DNA of 61,246 bases from positions 1-61,246 of the forward strand of contig KQ959672.1 in NCBI GenBank assembly GCA_001552935.1. Reading direction: 5' to 3'. This DNA is from Umbribacter vaginalis (lineage in GTDB: Bacteria; Actinomycetota; Coriobacteriia; Coriobacteriales; Eggerthellaceae). Of this stretch, positions 1-9,467 are shown one piece after another (the stretch's first letter is position 1; each line of letters opens with the position of its first letter). The translations under genes were made by a program, and so were the position numbers. The notes beneath the pieces were generated by a model, which saw only the letters and a program-made list of their open reading frames with translations, ran no database searches and was not told the DNA's origin.

Positions 1-594
1 ATTATGTTTCACGTGAAACATTTGTTGCGCATTGCGTTTATCGAGTTCGCGCATTGCCTGATGGTAGGCTACGTATGACACAATCGGCAAAAAGATGCAT
101 AGCACATAACACATGACGTGCGGCATCAGCGTCATGCAAAAATTTATAACCGAGCTCAGCGCAAGACATATGAACGTATAAACAAGCGCCTCATCAGGCT
201 GAAGCCGCTCGTAAAAGCGCATCCACATGCCGATACCCCACGCAATGCCAATGCCGGCAAGTAAGGTTTCAAGCAACGTTACCGGTAGATGTGGGATTTC
301 GTTTTGCGCAACATACAGCGCCGCCGTCACGGTAAGTGTGCTTACCGAAAGCCAGTCAGCTAGTTTTTGTTCGCGTTCATTAAAGTGACCGCACACAAAA
401 GCTACGATAAGCAACACAATAAGTGCCGCCCGCGATATGCTGCCAATCAGTGAGCTTTCCTGCGCATTCTCGCTAAAAGGATGCTGGTAAAAGCAGCATT
501 GTATCCAGACGCTTACCGCTATTATGCCGAAAAAGCATACCGAGAATCGAGCTCTCAATACACTGAAAAAGTCGCGTAACGATTGTGCTTGCAC
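1..594 (-). CDS. LuxR-type regulator, membrane N-terminal part (truncated by window edge)
   Basis: An uninterrupted minus-strand frame of about 198 codons runs off the left edge, so only the N-terminal portion is present. It holds five to six hydrophobic segments separated by short charged loops, for example around ALIVLLIVAFVCG, ETLLAGIGIAWGIGMWM and VMCYVLCIFLPIVSYVAY. This matches the multi-pass sensory half of the membrane LuxR proteins common in Eggerthellaceae; a helix-turn-helix would lie beyond the edge, so the family call is inference. The GTG at 594 is the assumed start; an in-frame GTG at 624 is the alternative, and neither has a strong ribosome binding site. The frame contains the parS site. 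It lies downstream of the flavoprotein gene on the same strand but is separated from it by a terminator. Confidence 0.5.
   Translation of the reverse strand, partial: MQAQSLRDFFSVLRARFSVCFFGIIAVSVWIQCCFYQHPFSENAQESSLIGSISRAALIVLLIVAFVCGHFNEREQKLADWLSVSTLTVTAALYVAQNEIPHLPVTLLETLLAGIGIAWGIGMWMRFYERLQPDEALVYTFICLALSSVINFCMTLMPHVMCYVLCIFLPIVSYVAYHQAMRELDKRNAQQMFHVKHN
5..20. other. parS: parS centromere-like site (ParB/Spo0J binding)
   Basis: The sequence TGTTTCACGTGAAACA is a perfect 16-bp palindrome identical to the classical bacterial parS consensus. ParB loads on such sites to organise and segregate the origin region. It lies inside the coding sequence of the truncated regulator at the left edge, where on the minus strand it encodes Met-Phe-His-Val-Lys-His. 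Sites of this kind cluster near oriC in most bacteria, so origin proximity is inferred. No origin or parAB genes are visible in the window. Confidence 0.85.
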
Positions 595-672
595 GCTTGG
601 TTTCTCTTCTCTCTTTCGAAACACACCCCGCTTTATTGTATACGTTGCGTGCGCGAATGCGGCGCAGAATAG

Positions 673-707
673 CAAAAAAGCCGAACTCGCCTAAGGCAGA
701 TTCGGCT
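673..707 (-). terminator. Rho-independent terminator for the flavoprotein gene
   Basis: Arms AGCCGAA (679-685) and TTCGGCT (701-707) form a 7-bp stem with a possible inner GCC/GGC pairing. Read on the minus strand the hairpin is followed by six T residues (673-678). It would end transcription arriving from the reductase gene that stops at 1050. Confidence 0.75.
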
Positions 708-719
708 ATAAATCATGTA

Positions 720-1049
720 TGTTTTGTGCAGGCGCTGTGAGCACCCTCGCAAGCTGCATCAACAACCTTGTGAACTGCAGCAATACGTTTCTGGATGCTC
801 GTTAGGAACATCCGTTGGGAACGGCTTGCGAACGCCCTTGAGAGGCGCGCGCACGCCCGTCAGGAACTCCTGCAAGCCGCGCTAACGTCCGTTAGGAGCG
901 TTCTCGCCAGTTGCATAACCGCCCACCAATGCCAAACGCCACTGGCACCAGTTCCACAGTTACGCGCACCACGTTCCCGCATCCGAACCACGCGACACGG
1001 GAAAACCGCCTCGCAGCTCAGTCCGCAGCGACGCTGCCGTTTTCGCAGC
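720..1049. repeat. Intergenic stretch with degenerate short repeats
   Basis: No gene is supported between the terminator and the end of the flavoprotein gene. The stretch carries repeated variants of CGTTAGGAAC and CGTTGGGAAC (about 800-905) and a later CACGTTCCCGCAT. They resemble the GGGAACG repeats found elsewhere in the window. Two overlapping frames on the plus strand have no recognisable family and no ribosome binding site. Confidence 0.4.
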
Positions 1050-2543
1050 TTATTGCTTCAAGAATTTTAATGCGGTGTCTTGCGCTTGACGCCCGTTGAC
1101 GTTGATGTCGCACACTGCGTTTCCGCCCAGACGGTTGCCACCATGCAGGCCGCCTGTCACTTCTCCTGCGGCAAACAAACCCGGAATTGACTTCCCGTTT
1201 TTGTCAAGCACCTCTGCCTTGGCGTTCACGCGCAGACCACCCATGCAATGGTGAATGCCAGGCGCCACTTTAACTGCACAATATGGTGGCTTTACCAGCG
1301 GATTCAGGCTCTTTGTGCGCCCAAAGGGGTCAGCCACACCCTGCGCGATATTGTTGTTGTACGACGTGACGGTAGCCGCAAACGTTGCCGCAGGTACCTT
1401 CATTTTTTCTGCAAGACTATTGAAGTCGTCTGCTATCTGGATAAGCTTGCGCGGTACAAACTTTTCTTTGATCGACAAGTTGTTATCGTGCACTGTTTTG
1501 TCGAACACAGCCCACGCAAATTTTCCAGGCTGCGCCCATTCCGACTGCGAAACCACGTCACGTGTGCGCATTTCATCGCCAAAACGCTCGCCCTTTGAAT
1601 TCACAAGAATGGCGCCGTCGCCGCGGATGCTTTCTGACAGCAGCGTTGCCGTTGACTGCTCAACGGTTGGGTGCACTTGGATTTCTCCGATGTCCACAAT
1701 GTCCGCGCCAACTGCCTGCGAAAATACGAGGCCGTCGCCTTGGGTGCCTGGCTGATTGGTGGTTACTGCATCAATCAGCTCGGGGCGATACTGTGCAATC
1801 ATCTTGTGGTTTGCGCCAAAACCGCCTGTCGTAACAATAACTGCACGCGCGTGGTATGAAATCTCCAAACCCTGAGGGTTACGCGCACGAACACCAGCAA
1901 CTTTGCCGTCTTGCATGAGAATTTCTTCTACTTTAGTGTTGCAAATAATGCCAATGCCGCGTTTTTGACATTGCTTCACCATACCCTTAACGATGAACTT
2001 GCCCACTGCTTCGCCGGTTGCAGGACGATGCATGCGCTTTACGGACGCGCCGCCCGACATACCTAGCTTCGAGAGGGTGATACCCATTGAATCGAGCCAG
2101 TCAATCGCGCTGTTTGAATTTTCGCACAGGTGCTGAATAAGCTCCATTTTCCCTTTTTGGTGGCCACCTTTGTAGGTGTCGTTCACCATCAACTCAACGG
2201 AGTCTTGTACGCCCGCTTGTTTTTGGAAGCGCGTGCAGCAGGCGTTCATGCCGCCTTCTGCAAAGCAGGTATTACCGCCCGCAACAGGCATTTTTTCGAG
2301 AACGATAACTTTTGCACCCTGGTCAGCGGCGCCAATTGCCGCCGCCATGCCCGCGCCACCGGCTCCTACAATCACGATGTCGAACGCACCGCCGTCAAGC
2401 TTGTTCTTTTCTTTCTCTTCGGCAAACGAGTGTGGCGTTCCACAACCAGTAAGGGTTGTTGCCGCAGCTGCAGCGCCAATAGCAAGGGCGCTTTCCAAAA
2501 ACGTACGGCGGCTTAAATGTTTGTTTGAAGTGTTGCTTTTCAT
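1050..2543 (-). CDS. Tat-exported FAD-dependent fumarate-reductase-like flavoprotein (lipoprotein)
   Basis: A 497-residue flavoprotein of the fumarate reductase / urocanate reductase family (FAD_binding_2). A twin-arginine motif SRRTFLES (R12-R13) is followed by a hydrophobic stretch ending in LTGC, a lipobox with Cys34, so the mature enzyme is probably a lipid-anchored extracytoplasmic protein. The FAD dinucleotide motif GAGGAGMAAA is followed by GGNTCFAEGG. Catalytic motifs of the soluble fumarate reductases are visible: HPTV, the RTRD arginine, HHCMGG (HHTMGG in Shewanella enzymes) and HGGNRLGGNA. The substrate cannot be read from the sequence; fumarate, urocanate, acrylates or xenobiotics are all known for relatives. 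The cytochrome gene 12 bp upstream is the probable electron donor. The pair has the same architecture as Cgr1/Cgr2 of Eggerthella lenta. Confidence 0.88.
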   Translation of the reverse strand: MKSNTSNKHLSRRTFLESALAIGAAAAATTLTGCGTPHSFAEEKEKNKLDGGAFDIVIVGAGGAGMAAAIGAADQGAKVIVLEKMPVAGGNTCFAEGGMNACCTRFQKQAGVQDSVELMVNDTYKGGHQKGKMELIQHLCENSNSAIDWLDSMGITLSKLGMSGGASVKRMHRPATGEAVGKFIVKGMVKQCQKRGIGIICNTKVEEILMQDGKVAGVRARNPQGLEISYHARAVIVTTGGFGANHKMIAQYRPELIDAVTTNQPGTQGDGLVFSQAVGADIVDIGEIQVHPTVEQSTATLLSESIRGDGAILVNSKGERFGDEMRTRDVVSQSEWAQPGKFAWAVFDKTVHDNNLSIKEKFVPRKLIQIADDFNSLAEKMKVPAATFAATVTSYNNNIAQGVADPFGRTKSLNPLVKPPYCAVKVAPGIHHCMGGLRVNAKAEVLDKNGKSIPGLFAAGEVTGGLHGGNRLGGNAVCDINVNGRQAQDTALKFLKQ

Positions 2544-2555
2544 AATGGTGCACCC

Positions 2556-3221
2556 TTAACCTTTCGCATGAAATGGAATAGTTGCCTCGTGGTCTGGGCG
2601 ATAGGGAAGCGCCGCCCACCCTTCAGGAACATGTTCAGCGGCTGGTCGGTGACATTCCGAGCAAATCATTACCGACTGTTCGTGCGCTTTGTGGCAATCG
2701 CCGCAGTTGGTAACACCATGTTGGCTAAACGCGTGCGGATTCCACGGCATGTTTTTGGTTTTCTTTTCAAGATCGGCAAGCGTCATATTATGGCAGCCAG
2801 AACGCAAACACGTTTCCGGTGTTGCATATTTTGCGCTGTGAGATAGCAGTTTGCCCGTTTCTTTGTCATAGGCGTAATGACCGCTTATCCACTTGGTAAC
2901 TTCGTTAATTTGCTCGTCGATTTTAGCTGGATGGCAGGTCAAACACGTAACTCCTGCTTTTCCATGAACGCTTGCAAGGCTTGCCACGTTGTTTTGATAG
3001 TAGCTTTCCACGTAGCTGTCCATTGGCGTGTGGCAGACACTGTTGCAAAACGTTGGCTGCTCATGCCATTTCCAGAACGCTACCGCTAAAACTACAATCA
3101 CAACAACGATAACGCCAACGATGAGTTTCTTTTTTTGCGACTTGGGCGCTGTTTGCGCATGCGCGGCCGCCGCACCACCATCGTTTTCGTTGGCAGATGG
3201 CGATTGATGCTCGTTAGCCAT
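2556..3221 (-). CDS. Membrane-anchored multiheme c-type cytochrome, NapC/NrfH-like
   Basis: A 221-residue quinol-dehydrogenase-type cytochrome predicted to pass electrons from menaquinol to the flavoprotein encoded directly downstream. A low-complexity N-terminus precedes one transmembrane helix (about residues 33-50, LIVGVIVVVIVVLAVAFW). Five heme-attachment motifs follow: CNSVCH, CLTCH, CLRSGCH, CGDCH and CSECH. The first has three and the third four residues between the cysteines instead of two. CHTPM after heme 1 matches the CHxM pattern of the NrfH quinol site. The start at 3221 has a GGGAGAAAG ribosome binding site. It is the first gene of a two-gene operon on the minus strand. The substrate depends on the partner enzyme. 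Confidence 0.88.
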   Translation of the reverse strand: MANEHQSPSANENDGGAAAAHAQTAPKSQKKKLIVGVIVVVIVVLAVAFWKWHEQPTFCNSVCHTPMDSYVESYYQNNVASLASVHGKAGVTCLTCHPAKIDEQINEVTKWISGHYAYDKETGKLLSHSAKYATPETCLRSGCHNMTLADLEKKTKNMPWNPHAFSQHGVTNCGDCHKAHEQSVMICSECHRPAAEHVPEGWAALPYRPDHEATIPFHAKG

Positions 3222-3318
3222 ACTTTCTCCCTCTCTCTTTTGTTGTTGGGGTAATGGCGAAAACGCCGTACATGCACTGCATGCTGGATGTGTTGTACGT
3301 TGCTAACGACGAACCCGC

Positions 3319-3390
3319 GGTACATGCTGTGTACGCTGTGAACGCTTGACATGCTGTACATGTTGCGAACACTGCGAACGTTGGACATGC
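3319..3390. repeat. 36-bp tandem repeat (two copies plus degenerate flanks)
   Basis: Copies at 3319-3354 and 3355-3390 share about 27 of 36 positions, each built from GTACATG, GCGAAC/GTGAAC and GACATGC blocks. Degenerate TACATGC/GCATGC elements extend to about 3265 and 3415. The array lies just upstream of the cytochrome gene, between it and the helicase gene. Confidence 0.7.
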
Positions 3391-4185
3391 GGTGCATGCA
3401 GTACAGGTACCTTGCATAGATACATTGTGTAGCTAGGCTTCGTAACGAGTCGTACTTACGGGCACTTTTGTGAGCCTGAACATGTTTTTTACGAGGTACA
3501 CGGTGTAGCTATACAGGGTAGAAATGTACGCGTTCGCTTACCCTGTATGCGATTATGCAGGAGAACCTAGCAACTTTAACACACCCTTTTTGGGTGGTAT
3601 GGAGGCTCTGTGGGGTGGTTTTGCTTTTCTCAGAGGGCTGATGGTGCGTATCATATTTTTTATATGAGTTGAGTTATGCATCGTTATCATATGTATTTCA
3701 GGAATATGGGAACACGTCAATTAAAGATATCAATCGGTATAATTTTTTTAAAATTCTCGCTATTTATCGAACAAATATACGCTATTATGATAACGAACAA
3801 AGAGGCATACTTGTTGTGTTAAAGCTTGGGCACGGTGCAATTTATAAGCGTTTTATCTCGAACGATGCTGCACATAGATTAGGGACAGCAATGATTATTG
3901 GTAGTCAATACTCACAGGATTATATGAGGAGCAGTATCAGAGGCATAAAACACGTGTCAGAGGCACAAAGCGCGTGAACACATAAAGCGTAACAGCACTT
4001 GTGTTATGAGCAAATGGTACAACATGGCATCAACACATAAAGCGCATGGAGTGGTAAGAGTGACGGCTTCAGGTACTAGGATATGTGCATGAATAGCGGC
4101 ATAGGAGTATGTGCATCTCGCGTAAATGTATGTTTATGTAGGTAAATAAGGGAAAATCACGATATGAAGCGTGAAAGGGGACACG
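3391..4185. other. Long intergenic region between divergent operons
   Basis: This 0.8-kb stretch separates the minus-strand cytochrome operon from the plus-strand helicase and must hold both promoters. The right half is AT-rich. A 102-codon plus-strand frame (3669-3977) starts at a TTG without a ribosome binding site and matches no family I recognise; it may be a gene remnant or chance. Short repeats such as ACACATAAAGCG occur near 3998 and 4034. No RNA gene was seen. Confidence 0.4.
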
Positions 4186-7100
4186 ATGGATGCGTTTACA
4201 GCAGGTTTTGAGCGTTTAAATCCGCAGCAACGCGAGGCAGTAGAGTGTATTGATGGGCCGCTTATGGTAATTGCTGGACCTGGAACAGGGAAAACTCAGT
4301 TGTTAAGCCTGAGAGCAGCAAATATCTTAGCGCACAGAGATATACAACCGCAGAATATTTTATGCCTTACGTATACTGAAGCTGGTGCCGAGGCTATGAC
4401 AAAGCGCCTCATCGAGCTTATCGGGCGTGATGGTTACAACATAGAGGTATCAACATTTCATGCTTTTGCGTGCTCATGCCGCAGTAAGTATTCAGAGTAT
4501 TTTCGTGAAAAATCTCGCACTGTTCTTATTAGTTCATTACAACAGACCAAGCTTATTGACAAGTTGTTGAAGGATCTGCGATACGATAACTGCCTTGCTG
4601 GTATAAGTAATGGTATTGCCAATAATATTGGCGCTGTTAAAACGTTTATTTCTACTATGAAGCGCCATGCTATTTCGTCACAAGAGTATAAAGCCATTAT
4701 GCAGCAAACGTATGATACTGGACTATATCTTGCGCGCAATTCTACGTTCATGGAGTTGCTTACCCTGCCTCTTAATAAGAAAGACAAGTATGACATCATT
4801 CAGTCGTTTCAGGAACAGGCTTACATGCTATGTAAAACAGCACCTAAGGAGCTAACAGACTATGTATGCAGTGTGCCTGGCGTGTACGAGCCTTATTTAT
4901 GCTGGCTTATGCGTTATCTTGACAATCATGAACTTACGGACGGTACGTCCACGAGTGGTTTTCAAGAATTACGCAAAGTGCTTTTCAGAAAAGATGCTAA
5001 TCATAACATTGAGTTAAAGTGCGTGAGTGTAAGCGAAAAAGGCTTGGTTGCAGCAGATATATATGCACAATATCAGCAGCATTTAGAGCAGTCGGGTTTG
5101 CACGACTATGATGATATGATTATGGATTTCTTAACAGTTGTACGTGCAACACCAGAATTAAAATATGCGCTTCAGGAGCAATATCGCTACATTCAAGTTG
5201 ATGAATTTCAAGACACTAACAGTGCGCAAATGGGCATAGTAGAACTGCTTGCAGATGGTGTTGAGAAACCAAATATTATGGTGGTGGGCGATGACGATCA
5301 AGCAATTATGCGTTTTCAAGGAGCAAGTATTGCTTGCATAGGCCAGTTTTGTGAACGATTTACTCCTAAGCGTGTTGTGCTTAAAACAAATTATCGTTCA
5401 ACGCCTGATATTGTTGCTATGGGCTCGCGCATCGCACAGTATATTGAACAGCGCCTTCCTGAAAGCACTCAGGATAAACAAATAGAAGCTTTTCGTGAAC
5501 ACGGAACACAAACAAGCTTCGAAGAGCAGGTATTTTTAAGTGAAGACCAAGAGTACTTTGCTATTGCCCAAGATATTAAACGCCATATTGATGATAACTT
5601 TATAGAAAACGCTAAAAAACCTGATGAAGCTATCGCTGTGATTGCTAATACTCATAAGATGCTTAAGAAACTTATCCCATTTTTGAATAAGTTTGATATC
5701 CCCTATTCCTATTCCAATAAAGCGAATGTGTTTACGATGGAGTCGCTGCAAACAACATTAGCACTTTTGCGCTGTGTGTCTGCGTATAGTGCAGGCAAAG
5801 AGGATTTAGCAGCTACCTATTTACCACAAATTGTTGCATCTCCTGAATGGGGCGGCGATAACGTATCAAGTATTATGTTTGCTCTTAACGCAAAAAAACA
5901 TTATAGGGGTAACTGGTTGCGTGCTTTGAAGGAAACCGACAATAAGCGTTTGCAGGAGCTTCATAATTCATTACAGGAATGGTCAAGACGAGCCTTAGAA
6001 GCGCCTGTTCGTCAGCTTATTTTTGATATTACTGCGAAATCACGCTTATATTATCAACGTCATAGCGAAGATAATCCTTATGCACTTGCTGAATATAACA
6101 GTGGCATACGTGCTTTACTCTTATTTGTTAATGATGAACTGGAGTCGCGTTATGCCTTACAGCGCGCTTTGCGTTTAAGTGATATTGTGCACTGTATGGA
6201 TGAAGCAGCCAGCTATTCAGTGTTTGTTGAAGCATCATTACAAGTTGGCACGCAACACGCCGTGCGCTTAACATCAGCTCATAGTTCGAAAGGCTTAGAA
6301 TTCGATTTAGTGTATTTAATTGATGCTGCAGATAAAACATGGTATTCAACACAGGCAGGAAAAGGCGTGTGTCTTTTCCCTGACAATATCTTAGTAAGCA
6401 ACGACAAAAACGATGACGACGTGAGGCGGTTGTTATTTGTAGCTGTGACACGCGCAAAGGATTATCTGAAAATATCGCGTGTTGGTGGTAATACTTTGCC
6501 CGAACTTAATGAGCTTGTTACATCTACTGATATAACGCTTGATGTACAAGATATAAGCGCTGCGTTGCAAACATCGTGGGAGCAATCATACGAGCTTAAT
6601 TCTCCTGAATTGAGAGCGCTTCTTACACCGTATTTGCCTCCGCGCGCATTATCGGTGAGTGCTTTGAATGATTTTGTCAGTTGTACTGGGTGTTCTCCTG
6701 AAAATCTGGGAAGCGCTTGTTTTGCGCATAAGAGGTTATTGGCGCTTCCGCAAGCTCCTTCTATCAGTCTTGAGTTTGGTAGTTTAGTGCACGCTTATTT
6801 TGAAGATTATGTACAGTATGCAAACAAATATGGACTTGATGCGGTAGATAAAGAATTGCGCACTCTGTTATCAACTGACGCTTTACAGGAATTACGTGCG
6901 TATTGTACGAACAATGGCACACTAGAAAATATGTCTGTGCAAGATGCAGCACAAACACCATTACCCTTACAGGTGACAACTGATAAATATGATACTGGCG
7001 CTGCGAATCAATCAGACAATATATATAGTTTGATTTCATATTATATTAATCGCGTGGCAGCGCTCGATTTTGAACAAGAAGATGTAATTCGTTGTTTGGA

Positions 7101-7683
7101 TAGATTTATCGCTATTGTACATATAACGCCTGAAATAGCCCGTGGTTATAGTGATCAGTGTTTGTTGCGTACTGAAGTAGAGTTAACGGCAGTGGTTAAT
7201 AACGAAGTGCCTTTGTACGGAAAATGCGACTTGTTACAAATTAACGAACAAGACAAAACAATTAAGTTGATTGACTATAAAACAAGCCTATCAACTAAAA
7301 AGATAACTACCCCTACAGCGGCTTATCAGCGTCAATTGCAATTCTATGTTTACCTTATAGAAAACTCACAGGAGTTTAGCGGTTATCACGTCATAACATG
7401 TGAGGATTGGTATGTTGAGCCCGATAAGCAAACAAAACAGAAGCGTGAGCCTGTTGTATCATCTGCTTCTCGTGATGAGCTAGTACATCTTACTCAATTG
7501 ATTGTAGCTGCATGGCATCGTATTACTAATGCGAATTTCGATACCAGCGCCTTTTTTGAGTCATCACAGTTTGTTACGTGGAAAGAAAAGTATAGCGACA
7601 AGAAAAAAATGTCTCAGGATATGAAAAACGAGCTTCAACGTTGTTATGAAGATTGGCTGATTAGTGAAGATGACGTGCTGTAA
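4186..7683 (+). CDS. UvrD/Rep-type DNA helicase with C-terminal PD-(D/E)XK nuclease domain
   Basis: A 1165-residue superfamily 1A helicase. Motifs in order: Walker A GPGTGKT (31-37), VDEFQDTNSAQ (Walker B), GDDDQAIMRFQGA, LKTNYRST, LTSAHSSKGLEFD and LLFVAVTRAKDYL. The C-terminal third carries a RecB-like nuclease: GSLVHAYFE, YGKCDLL and LIDYKTS with Asp1030 and Lys1032. Length and nuclease place it near AddA/RecB-like or actinobacterial UvrD-RecB enzymes rather than the roughly 720-residue PcrA. It is expected to unwind and process DNA in recombinational repair. The ATG at 4186 is preceded by AAAGGGG at five bases, which fits better than the GTG at 4171. The gene is more AT-rich than the operons to its right and is followed 93 bp later by a Y-family polymerase. 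Confidence 0.88.
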   Translation: MDAFTAGFERLNPQQREAVECIDGPLMVIAGPGTGKTQLLSLRAANILAHRDIQPQNILCLTYTEAGAEAMTKRLIELIGRDGYNIEVSTFHAFACSCRSKYSEYFREKSRTVLISSLQQTKLIDKLLKDLRYDNCLAGISNGIANNIGAVKTFISTMKRHAISSQEYKAIMQQTYDTGLYLARNSTFMELLTLPLNKKDKYDIIQSFQEQAYMLCKTAPKELTDYVCSVPGVYEPYLCWLMRYLDNHELTDGTSTSGFQELRKVLFRKDANHNIELKCVSVSEKGLVAADIYAQYQQHLEQSGLHDYDDMIMDFLTVVRATPELKYALQEQYRYIQVDEFQDTNSAQMGIVELLADGVEKPNIMVVGDDDQAIMRFQGASIACIGQFCERFTPKRVVLKTNYRSTPDIVAMGSRIAQYIEQRLPESTQDKQIEAFREHGTQTSFEEQVFLSEDQEYFAIAQDIKRHIDDNFIENAKKPDEAIAVIANTHKMLKKLIPFLNKFDIPYSYSNKANVFTMESLQTTLALLRCVSAYSAGKEDLAATYLPQIVASPEWGGDNVSSIMFALNAKKHYRGNWLRALKETDNKRLQELHNSLQEWSRRALEAPVRQLIFDITAKSRLYYQRHSEDNPYALAEYNSGIRALLLFVNDELESRYALQRALRLSDIVHCMDEAASYSVFVEASLQVGTQHAVRLTSAHSSKGLEFDLVYLIDAADKTWYSTQAGKGVCLFPDNILVSNDKNDDDVRRLLFVAVTRAKDYLKISRVGGNTLPELNELVTSTDITLDVQDISAALQTSWEQSYELNSPELRALLTPYLPPRALSVSALNDFVSCTGCSPENLGSACFAHKRLLALPQAPSISLEFGSLVHAYFEDYVQYANKYGLDAVDKELRTLLSTDALQELRAYCTNNGTLENMSVQDAAQTPLPLQVTTDKYDTGAANQSDNIYSLISYYINRVAALDFEQEDVIRCLDRFIAIVHITPEIARGYSDQCLLRTEVELTAVVNNEVPLYGKCDLLQINEQDKTIKLIDYKTSLSTKKITTPTAAYQRQLQFYVYLIENSQEFSGYHVITCEDWYVEPDKQTKQKREPVVSSASRDELVHLTQLIVAAWHRITNANFDTSAFFESSQFVTWKEKYSDKKKMSQDMKNELQRCYEDWLISEDDVL

Positions 7684-7776
7684 CGCGTTGAACTGTCGCG
7701 CATTGGGCTGTCATATTGGGTTGTAATGCATTTCGTTAAGCGCTTGCGTGTAGAGTTAAAAAGGAGGCGATCTGTA

Positions 7777-9126
7777 ATGAATGAACATGATGACAACCTT
7801 GATGTGTTTACAACTTCTTCATTAATCGCCTCTGAACAGCCTTTATATATGTGTATCGACTTAAAAACTTTTTATGCAAGTGTCGAATGTGCTGATAGAG
7901 GACTTAATCCATTTACAACAAATTTAGTGGTAGCTGATCCAACCCGAAGCGACAATACTATTTGTTTGGCTATTACTCCTGCTATGAAGCAACTTGGTGT
8001 TGCTAATCGTTGTCGTATTAACGATATACCACCTGGTATTTCGTACGAAGTGGCGCCACCTCGCATGAAGCATTACATGGATATATCAGCGCGCATTGTT
8101 GATATTTATTTATCATTTGTTGCTCCAGTCGACTTATATCCCTACAGCATTGATGAATGTTTTATTTATATATCGCCTTATTTGAAGCTCTATCAGGTAT
8201 CCGCTATAGAGTTTGCGCAACGTTTGCAGCAAGCGGTACTTATGAAAACCCATATTACAGCAACGGTTGGTATAGGCACGAATTTGTTCCTTGCTAAAGT
8301 AGCGCTTGATATTCGCGCAAAGCATTGCAAAAACGGCATCGGCATGTTGAATAGTCAGCTGTTTAAGAAATATATCTGGTTTTATACACCTCTTACGGAT
8401 ATTTGGGGTATTGGTAAAGGCACGCAGCAACATCTGGCAAAACTTGGCATTGATACGCTTGCTGGCGTGTGTAGCATGCCTAAAAATCTTATTTTGAAAG
8501 AATTTGGCAAAAATGGCCGATACCTTCTTGAGCATGCCTGGGGTTTAGAGTGTATGACTATCCCGCGCATTAAGGCATATACGCCAAAAGTGCATAGTAT
8601 AACTAATGGGCAAGTGTTTATGCGAGATTATACGTATCAGGAAGTGTTTACGATTTTGCATGAAATGACAACAGAGTCATCGCTTGATTTGGTACGTCAG
8701 CGTATATATGCATCGGGAGTGTCGCTGAATATTGGATTTTCTATGCACTTTGCGCGCATAATGGAGAGTAATACAAGCGGCGAGTTTAAGCGCAGAATAC
8801 ATTCATTTTCAAGTAAGCTGTGCGTACCAACCAATAATGAACAGCAGCTCTATGCTGCCTTTAAGCGTTTATATGAAGCGCATATTCCCGCCAATGCTAC
8901 TATCCGGCGCGTACAGTTGAATTTTACCGGTTTATGTTTATCGGATACATGCGCCTCTGCGCTGCCGTGCTGCAGTGATAGCCCATCAGAATTACAGAAA
9001 TTGCCGCAAACTATTGTTGATATTCGTAAGCGTTTTGGGGCAAATTATTTGCTTAAAGCTACGAGTTTGCGCCCCGAGGCAAATGCGCGTATTCGTAATA
9101 AACAAATAGGAGGCCATCGTGCTTAA
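7777..9126 (+). CDS. Y-family (UmuC/DinB-type) translesion DNA polymerase
   Basis: A 449-residue lesion-bypass polymerase. Palm motifs are clear: the first acidic motif in CIDLKTFYASVEC and the second in YSIDECFIYIS, followed by TVGIGTNLFLAKVA and the helix-hairpin-helix region DIWGIGKGTQQHLAKLGI. The C-terminal little-finger region resembles UmuC/UvrX-type enzymes of Firmicutes and Actinobacteria rather than DinB proper. The ATG at 7777 has a strong AAAAAGGAGG ribosome binding site; an ATG at 7726 lacks one. It sits behind the helicase-nuclease and ahead of a small protein, which suggests a damage-response cassette. No LexA box was identified with confidence. Confidence 0.88.
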   Translation: MNEHDDNLDVFTTSSLIASEQPLYMCIDLKTFYASVECADRGLNPFTTNLVVADPTRSDNTICLAITPAMKQLGVANRCRINDIPPGISYEVAPPRMKHYMDISARIVDIYLSFVAPVDLYPYSIDECFIYISPYLKLYQVSAIEFAQRLQQAVLMKTHITATVGIGTNLFLAKVALDIRAKHCKNGIGMLNSQLFKKYIWFYTPLTDIWGIGKGTQQHLAKLGIDTLAGVCSMPKNLILKEFGKNGRYLLEHAWGLECMTIPRIKAYTPKVHSITNGQVFMRDYTYQEVFTILHEMTTESSLDLVRQRIYASGVSLNIGFSMHFARIMESNTSGEFKRRIHSFSSKLCVPTNNEQQLYAAFKRLYEAHIPANATIRRVQLNFTGLCLSDTCASALPCCSDSPSELQKLPQTIVDIRKRFGANYLLKATSLRPEANARIRNKQIGGHRA

Positions 9127-9173
9127 TCTGTTTGTTATAAATATTAGCTGTAGTGAAGAGTTTGGGTGCAACA

Positions 9174-9213
9174 AAAGGAGTAAAAAAGGAGTAAAAAAGG
9201 AGTAAAAAGGAGT
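9174..9213 (+). repeat. 11-bp tandem repeat of GGAGTAAAAAA
   Basis: About four consecutive units of GGAGTAAAAAA, the last ones slightly shortened, lie 50 bp after the polymerase gene. The remaining 340 bp up to the next gene (9127-9467) are AT-rich with no other recognised feature. The units mimic ribosome binding sites but no start codon follows at a useful distance. Confidence 0.7.
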
Positions 9214-9467
9214 ATATAAGAGAGCTGCGACCAATAAATAAGCGCTGCGAAATTAAAGCGGGATAAGGAGATCAAAATTCATCGGCAATTATCGAAAAGC
9301 AACTCGTGCATCATAATCAACATCGGTAATGCGCTGAATATTGGCACTACGTAGTGACAAAACACGATAACAGACATCCGCTATATATTGAACAAAAACA
9401 ATGCGTAAATAAAAGTCAGGAAACAAAAGTTAGGAAAGAGCCATAAGAGAGGTGGTGTTTAGTTCGG

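Noticed and set aside
1-600. The chromosomal origin itself at the left edge
   Set aside because: Only a single parS site is visible; there is no dnaA, no DnaA-box cluster and no parAB, so only proximity is suggested.
795-1099. Overlapping plus-strand frames in the gap after the terminator
   Set aside because: They follow degenerate CGTTAGGAAC repeats, have no ribosome binding site, and run into the antisense of the flavoprotein gene.
3669-3977. A possible 102-residue protein
   Set aside because: TTG start without a ribosome binding site and no recognisable family. It is kept only as a note on the intergenic region because a gene remnant cannot be excluded.
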